This document shows, one piece after another, positions 57,372-64,000 of a DNA stretch of 64,000 nucleotides. The stretch is from the NCBI GenBank assembly GCA_021234155.1, contig JAJEKV010000034.1, positions 10,444,697 to 10,508,696 of the forward strand, in the 5' to 3' direction. The notes beneath the pieces are model-generated. The model saw only the letters and a program-made list of their open reading frames with translations. It was not told the origin of the DNA and ran no database searches. Within the stretch, counting starts at the first letter, position 1; each line of letters begins with the position of its first letter. The stretch is from Isoetes taiwanensis (lineage: Eukaryota > Streptophyta > Lycopodiopsida > Isoetales > Isoetaceae). Made by a program: the position numbers and the translations under genes.

Positions 57372-60300
57372 TTTCACCTAGGCACATGGGGATACCTCAT
57401 GTGCGTGCAAGGGGTCACCAGAAAACCCCTCGTATACGACTTTTGCAGGTCGAAAACCCCTACATACGTAAATAGGAAAACCCAGTTTCCCTGCCCCATA
57501 CCGTAGATATACGCCCGGACTATTTTACGTTTTACATACCCCTACCCGATCTTGTACTTGAGTTTGTGCCGTAGCCTTATTCAGAGAAAAAAATGGTTTG
57601 TGGAGAAGGAAAAAAATTTCACGGTGTTTAATAGCATCTTCATTCTCGGTCTAAACTGGTCTCGTTGGTTAAGACTCTATTGCATCTATCTCTTAAGATG
57701 CAAGAATTTTCATTGCATGTGTCCCTTACATTGAATCATTGTCGGGATCATTGTAGTTGTAAGAATGTATAGGGTTGTAGACGGGGTTGTAGAATGCATA
57801 TGGGTTTAGGAATGTCTAAACTATTTGAAGGCTAAACTAGTGGATTGTTTTCAAATTGTTTGGAATAGAGCATCCAAGTGGTAAGCAAATGTTGGAATAT
57901 CCTTCAGCATCAACTGTCTTAAGTATTTGACTACACATCGATACAAATTCTTTTTCATACCATTTATTGTACTGGACTGCAACTAGCCATCATTTCATGA
58001 TAAACACCTTGCGCTGTTGCTTTTGACCACCATTTACCTAGATTATATTTATTGACTCATGGTAGGAGAGTAACAAGGAACAACAAACATAACTGTGAAT
58101 GCATAAGTTGATAGCCATATTTTGAACACTATATTTTGAACGTAAACCGTGGCGCTCCTCGCTAATATCGACGACCGTACCGCCTTTAATCGACAGAAAT
58201 CCCCCGTCCGGCTCGACGACCGAACATGCCCCTCATCTACGGAAGAGACGATGGCTTTAGCCATGTTTTATCATGCCATTGTGAATAAAATGCACAAAAC
58301 TTTAGCTTACCTGTATATGCCCTGCAATGTTTTGAGGCAATAAAATGCCTTGCATCGTTCATGGCTGCAAAAAAACTAAGGCCAATCTCATTTGAAAAAT
58401 ATCAGACCGGATTTGTGGATTGTAAGACGAATTTGGAGACCCATCAAGCGTAGCAGGATTCACGAAGTCGATTTTCGGACCCATCAAACAAAAGCGAGGG
58501 TTCAAAGTTCTGTTTGAGGGCTCTGAAGCCCGATTTGCGGGTTTACGGTTGGCCGCATTGAAGTGTATGTATGATTTGCCTGTCCCCGAAATGCCATTGT
58601 AGATTTAGATTTTTACAAAACTCCATTAAATGTCAGTTTATTTCTTCTATGTCTTCTATCTACAATATCATGTGCCACTTTCTTGTCACAGCTGGTAACC
58701 CTAAAATGCAAAGAAAAAACTTCTTGAAAAGATTGAACCTGTTTTGGCGATTTCTCTACCATGGCAAAGCTCCATGTCATCCACACCGAAGAGCTCATGC
58801 CAATGCCTGCTTAGCAAGGTTTTTCACTACACGAATATTAGGTTATGCTTGGCGACTTCTACAAATCAGAAATTTGGGCCTCTCGGGTCCTTTTTTAGGT
58901 CCTTGCAGATCGCTTGCAAACCCTGGGGATTTCACCTAGGCACATGGGGATACCTCATGTGTGTGCAAGGGGTCACCAGAAAACCCCTCGTATACGACTT
59001 TTGGAGGTCGAAAACCCCTACATACGTAAATAGAAAAACCCAGTTTCCCTGCCCCCTATCGTAGATATACGCCCGGACTATTTTACGTTTTACATACCCC
59101 TACCCGATCTTGTACTTGAGTTTGTGCCGTAGCCTTATTCAGAGAAAAAAATGGTTTGTGGAGAAGGACAAAAATTTCACAGTGTTTAATAGCATCTTCA
59201 TTCTCGGTCTAAACTGGTCTCGTTGGTTAAGACTCTATTTCTTAAGATGCAAGAATTTTCATTGCATGTGTCCCTTACATTGAATCATTGTCGGGATCAT
59301 TGTAGTTGTAAGAATGTATAGGGTTGTAGACGGGGTTGTAGAATGCATATGGGTTTAGGAATGTCTAAACTATTTGAAGGCTAAACTAGTGGATTGTTTT
59401 CAAATTGTTTGGAATAGAGCATCCAAGTGGTAAGCAAATGTTGGAATATCCTTCAGCATCAACTGTCTTAAGTATTTGACTACACATCGATACAAATTCT
59501 TTTTCATACCATTTATTGTACTGGACTGCAACTAGCCATCATTTCATGATAAACACCTTGCGCTGTTGCTTTTGACCACCATTTACCTAGATTATATTTA
59601 TTGACTCATGGTAGGAGAGTAACAAGGAACAACAAACATAACTGTGAATGCATAAGTTGATAGCCATATTTTGAACACTATATTTTGAACAGAAACTGTG
59701 ACGCTCCACCGCTAATATCTGACGACCGTACCTTAATGGACGAGGAAATCCCCGTCCGACTCGGACAATAGAACATGCCCCCTCATCTACGGAAGAGACG
59801 ATGGCTTTAGCTATGTTTTATCATGCCATTGTGAATAAAATGCACAAAACATTAGCTTACCTGTATATGCCCTGCAATGTTTTGAGGCAATAAAATGCCT
59901 TGCATCGTTCATGGCTGCAAAAAAACTAAGGCCAATCTCATTTGAAAAATATCAGACCGGATTTGTGGATTGTAAGACGAATTTGGAGACCCATCAAGCA
60001 GAACAGGATTCACAGGTCAATTTTCAGACCCATCAAACAAAACAGGGTTCAAAGTTCTGTTTGAGGGCTCTGAAGCCCGATTTGCGGGTTTACGGTTGGC
60101 CGCATTGAAGTGTATGTATGATTTGCCTGTCCCCGAAATGCCATTGTAGATTTAGATTTTTACAAAACTCCATTAAATGTCAGTTTATTTCTTCTATGTC
60201 TTCTATCTACAATATCATGTGCCACTTTCTTGTCACAGCTGGTAACCCTAAAATGCAAAGAAAAAACTTCTTGAAAAGATTGAACCTGTTTTGGCGATTT

Positions 60301-61236
60301 CTCTACCATGGCAAAGCTCCATGTCATCCACACCGAAGAGCTCATGCCAATGCCTGCTTAGCAAGGTTTTTCACTACACGAATATTAGGTTATGCTTGGC
60401 GACTTCTACAAATCCGGGCTGGGCCTCTCCGTCCCTTTTCAGTCCTTGCAGATCGCTTGCAAACACCTAGGCACATGGGGATACCTCATGTGTGTGCAAG
60501 GGGTCACCAGAAAATCCCTCGTATACGACTTTTGGAGGTCGAAAACCCCTACATACGTAAATAGAAAAACCCAGTTTCCCTGCCCCCTATCGTAGATATA
60601 CGCCCGGACTATTTTACGTTTTACATACCCCTACCCGATCTTGTACTTGAGTTTGTGCCGTAGCCTTATTCAGAGAAAAAAATGGTTTGTGGAGAAGGGC
60701 AAAAATTTCACAGTGTTTAATAGCATCTTCATTCTCGGTCTAAACTGGTCTCGTTGGTTAAGACTCTATTGCATCTATCTCTTAAGATGCAAGAATTTTC
60801 ATTGCATGTGTCCCTTACATTGAATCATTGTCGGGATCATTGTAGTTGTAAGAATGTATAGGGTTGTAGACGGGGTTGTAGAATGCATATGGGTTTAGGA
60901 ATGTCTAAACTATTTGAAGGCTAAACTAGTGGATTGTTTTCAAATTGTTTGGAATAGAGCATCCAAGTGGTAAGCAAATGTTGGAATATCCTTCAGCATC
61001 AACTGTCTTAAGTATTTGACTACACATCGATACAAATTCTTTTTCATACCATTTATTGTACTGGACTGCAACTAGCCATCATTTCATGATAAACACCTTG
61101 CGCTGTTGCTTTTGACCACCATTTACCTAGATTATATTTATTGACTCATGGTAGGAGAGTAACAAGGAACAACAAACGTAACTGTGAATGCATAAGCTGA
61201 TAGCCATATTTTGAACACTATATTTTGAACAGAAAC
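57372..61236 (+). repeat. 1.55-kb tandem array, 2.5 copies
   Basis: The unit starting ACCTAGGCACATGGGGATAC begins at about 57372, 58931 and 60464 (unit lengths about 1559 and 1533). The third copy stops abruptly at 61236 after GAACAGAAAC. Copies are highly similar but differ at a hypervariable CpG-rich stretch (58140-58260 against 59700-59800, CGCTAATATCGACGACCGTA). Each full unit holds an open frame (58571, 60118) that is conserved only because the DNA is; it does not look like a protein. I cannot tell whether the unit is a satellite or tandem fragments of a larger element. Confidence 0.9.
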
Positions 61237-62061
61237 ATATAGCTGCCATCCTCTCTCTTACCTACCAAATGATTGATTTCTCTCTCGCTTTTTCGCTCCC
61301 ATACATGAAATTCAGCAAGCTACTCAAGATTCTTTGTCATCATATAGAACCGTGATAACCCACTTGAATGTTTAACATTAAAAAGCATCTTTGTCGTGGA
61401 GCGCAAACTGTTCATCCTGAAGGCAGACCATCATGTTCCCAATTATATCAGGGGATGATGAAATTAGCGTCTACATGCATATCCAAAAATGGATGCACTT
61501 TCTCACCTAAATATTGTGCACCAGAGGGACCAGCTAACATTTCAATAGTAATCCCCACAAGAACATATGCCATCTCTGAAATGGTGCAACCTATATGCAA
61601 CCATTATGACCAAGAGTGCCAACTAGAATCAATAATTTTCCTTATCCTTTTCTAAGCCCTGGAGATATATTGAACAGAATAAAAGCTTAAATATTAATTT
61701 CAAGAACAATACAACATGTCAAACTAGAAGACCAACTGGTCCAAAATCATCAAGATGCAGATAACTTAGCAAACAGGCCGACCAACAGGTCATAGCTATA
61801 GAACATAGAAACCTTCACCGGACCTTCACTTGTACTTTGTTAAAACGCCTTTAAAAACCTTTAAGCACAAAGGGCAATCAGTGGGTCCTGAATGCAATCT
61901 GCTTAGTGCAGACAAAGAAATGGATTAATACAATGTGAAACTGTGAAACTGTCGGAATAAACATAGGATGCATTTGAGGCTTTACCTGTATGTTTTTCAT
62001 ATTTTTGTAGCCTAAAACTCCTTTGCTGAACTTGTTTCTGCAAATAACTCTTCAAGCTGCA
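61237..62061. other. Gene-less stretch
   Basis: A plus-strand frame at 61368-61655 (CTFSPKYCAPEGPANISIVI) is not recognised. I looked here for the second exon of the ISU gene (GCGSAIASS motif) and did not find it. Confidence 0.4.
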
Positions 62062-62398
62062 TCATACATTACCAGGACATACATAAGAAACAACATAAAT
62101 AGGTACTATATCTGGTAAAAACCAAAATACTTGCCAACAGAAGAACCGTGAATGGACAATCTTTCCAGTAACCTTGTCGACCTTTATTTGAAGCCTCATC
62201 AGATCGCCACAAGCTGGTGTGCCAACAAGTCCTGTACCAATATTTGGATCATTTTTATCAAATGAACCTACATTTTTAGGGTTGTTGTAGTGCTGAACGA
62301 CCGTTTCATGATATTCCCTTGTGAAAGTTACCACCAGGACTCTTAAGCTTCCTAAGAGCAGCAGATTTCAAAGTGCTTCTCGCCACAACACCGAACAT
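62062..62398 (-). pseudogene. ISU/IscU Fe-S scaffold, first exon, frameshifted
   Basis: Starts MFGVVARSTLKSAALRKLKS with PGGNFH, a mitochondrial-targeting-like N-terminus, then needs a one-base shift to read REYHETVVQHYNNPKNVGSF, DKNDPNIGTGLVGTPACGDL and QIKVDKVTGKIVHSRF. This is the N-terminal half of the mitochondrial scaffold on which [2Fe-2S] clusters are built; Cys in PACGD is a cluster ligand. A single extra A in CACAAGG breaks the frame. The remaining exon (with the other two Cys) is absent within the next 0.8 kb on the minus strand. Confidence 0.85.
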
Positions 62399-63853
62399 TG
62401 TGAATCTGTAAGAAGCAAAAAACATCCAAAACTATGGAGCCGGAAGAAAAAAAAATAAACCTGCTTGTGGCATTCGTACCTAGATGTTTTTTCAGCCTAA
62501 ACTTCCATGCTAATGCAAGATATGGCGCCTCGGATCTTCAAGACTAATGCCTCACCGTATGATACGGGAATGGACGTTCACACCCATCTCCCCCTTCTCG
62601 ACCACCTACGACTCCTTGGCCATAAGCCCATATAATTTTTGGACCGTATGCGAATGGGTGAGGTCCAAAAAAAACCCCTACATGTTAGATACGGATTTTT
62701 AATGGTGAAATCCCCGGGCATAGACTGAGCAACATAAATGGGCTGAGAAAGAAAATCTTGAATGCATAAACCTTTTGGTAGCTGTTAGGACAGTTATAGT
62801 CGCTAACATTTTGGCAAAAGCCATTTTAGAAGATTTTCTACAAGAAATTATCACGGCACCAGACATGTAACATATATTACTAATGCATTCGAAAATCATC
62901 ACGACAGAGGTTAGAGGCAGGAAGATAGGTATGTGCTCAGAGATACATAATACTGAGAGAGGCATGATATTGTAGCTCAGAGATTTCTGCTCAGAGATAC
63001 ATGATATTGTAGCTCACTGGACTTTTGTAGTTTTAGTCTGTCTGGAAGCAAATCTTTTGCTGGACTAACGGAAGGTGACTGTACATTATTATTTCTAGGG
63101 TTTTGTCTTCTGCCGTATTTCGTATTGTCTAATGGCTTAAGGATACTTCCAGTTTCTAGTCCATTCTTGAGAAAAAAATAAGACTCTTCCTTCAAAGTAA
63201 GACTCTTATTGCAACTCCAGATATACACAAGGGTATGCTTTTTGTTCATTAAGTGTTTTAGTTCCTATTCTCTCTCATATGAAGCTTGTTACAGCGAATC
63301 ATTGTGAGTACAGTCATTGTTGCTACGTGATTTGAGAAATAATGACTCTCTTTTTCCTACTGCAAAATGCATGCAATAAATTATATCTTGAGATATTAAG
63401 CTTATAAATTTGTATACTATATGGAACTCAGATTAAGTGCATAACTTATATGCTATTTTTATTTACACTATGGACGGTTTGAAGCCTCCCATCAGGCAAA
63501 TAAAGCCCTTATTCAAACGCGGTTTGAAACAAATCTGTATATGCATTTTAATTGCGCTTTGCAATTGGATCTAATGCATCCAGCAACAAGTTATCTGTGG
63601 CTACTTGAAAGGGAAGGGATTGGCTGGTTATTTTTTTGACAGGGATACGACATGTTGATCTGAGGCCAGGTTTGCAGTATTGTTGATTCTAGTCATTGGG
63701 CTGTTGTTGGATGCTTACCACCTTATCATGTTCGTTGTTGACTGGACCGCCAAAGTTGGCTTACTAATGAGGAGGAGGTGATAGCTAATCAAAGATCCTC
63801 TTGGTAAAGAGGCCATATTGGTGTTGCCAACATTCTGAAACATTGGTACACAG
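62399..63853. other. Gene-less stretch
   Basis: A short direct repeat (CTCAGAGATACAT.AT) at 62935-63010, and an imperfect inverted pair (CACCGTATGATACGG/CCGTATGCGAATGGGTG) at 62555-62665. No gene seen. Confidence 0.45.
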
Positions 63854-63963
63854 GAAGCACAAGAAATGATAGGCTACAACCCTGAGGTCATGAAGAATGC
63901 CTTCCTAGAAGCAATTTTTGCAGCTCAATTGATGGTCAAATATGTAAATGATGTCTCATTGAG
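63854..63963 (+). CDS. Exon-like fragment of unknown gene
   Basis: Acceptor TACACAG and donor TTGAG/GTATTG enclose 110 bp encoding EAQEMIGYNPEVMKNAFLEA then IFAAQLMVKYVNDVSL. The composition is that of an ordinary helical protein, but the family is not recognised and the window ends just after it. Confidence 0.3.
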
Positions 63964-64000
63964 GTATTGTAATTCATTTTAATCCGCTGATTAATATATA

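Noticed and set aside
58571-60564. Conserved frame in the 1.55-kb tandem repeat
   Set aside because: Conservation equals that of the surrounding DNA and its C-terminal end differs between copies by frame.

Overview
The window looks like intergenic, repeat-dominated nuclear DNA of a land plant with a large genome. The plant assignment rests on a CRINKLY4-type receptor kinase, a PSPG-box UDP-glycosyltransferase, a U-box/ARM fragment, plant-style L1 LINEs with a zinc-binding C-terminus, and a copia element whose primer-binding site matches initiator tRNA-Met. Host genes are almost all broken. Some element families are unusual for flowering plants (an intron-bearing non-LTR-type reverse transcriptase, a DFAENY-type transposase, a non-L1 LINE), so a fern, lycophyte or gymnosperm is plausible, but this is inference. 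I found no intact host gene with certainty.

Layout. 0-7.3 kb: two blocks of a CCTAGG-containing minisatellite around a 2.5-kb foldback structure, then a 157-bp tandem repeat. 8.4-13.4 kb: a purine tract, a foldback MITE, a U-box/ARM pseudogene and a palindromic minisatellite. 16.4-20.3 kb (minus): a CRINKLY4-like receptor kinase pseudogene cut by a hAT-like element with an 8-bp target duplication and by a second insertion. 20.8-26.2 kb: an exon-like fragment, two LINE fragments and a UDP-glycosyltransferase pseudogene. 26.5-30.6 kb: a foldback MITE, CTP synthase pseudogene exons and a saccharopine-dehydrogenase-like fragment. 31-33.9 kb (minus): a DFAENY-motif transposase-like gene split by a solo LTR and a MITE. 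34.5-42.4 kb: a copia 5' half joined to a 5'-truncated L1 LINE. 45-57 kb (minus): the most unusual locus, described below. 57.4-61.2 kb: two and a half copies of a 1.55-kb tandem repeat. 62-62.4 kb: a frameshifted first exon of an ISU/IscU-type Fe-S scaffold gene.

The standout is a minus-strand retroelement at about 46.5-56.94 kb. A 688-residue reverse-transcriptase exon (motifs ADITKCY, GIPMGFSCSP, YMDD, YDKRE) lies behind an about 515-codon novel ORF and an RG-rich first exon, all linked by phase-0 introns with good splice sites. The unit is flanked by 2.27-kb direct repeats bounded by T-tracts, and a diverged third copy of the repeat follows. No integrase, RNase H, GIY-YIG or AP endonuclease is visible. 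Retained introns plus tandem pseudo-LTRs resemble Penelope-like elements, particularly endonuclease-lacking ones, but the ORF1 and RG exon are not ones I recognise. ORF1 carries a 659-bp hAT-type MITE packed with about 15 copies of the palindrome GCGTACGC.
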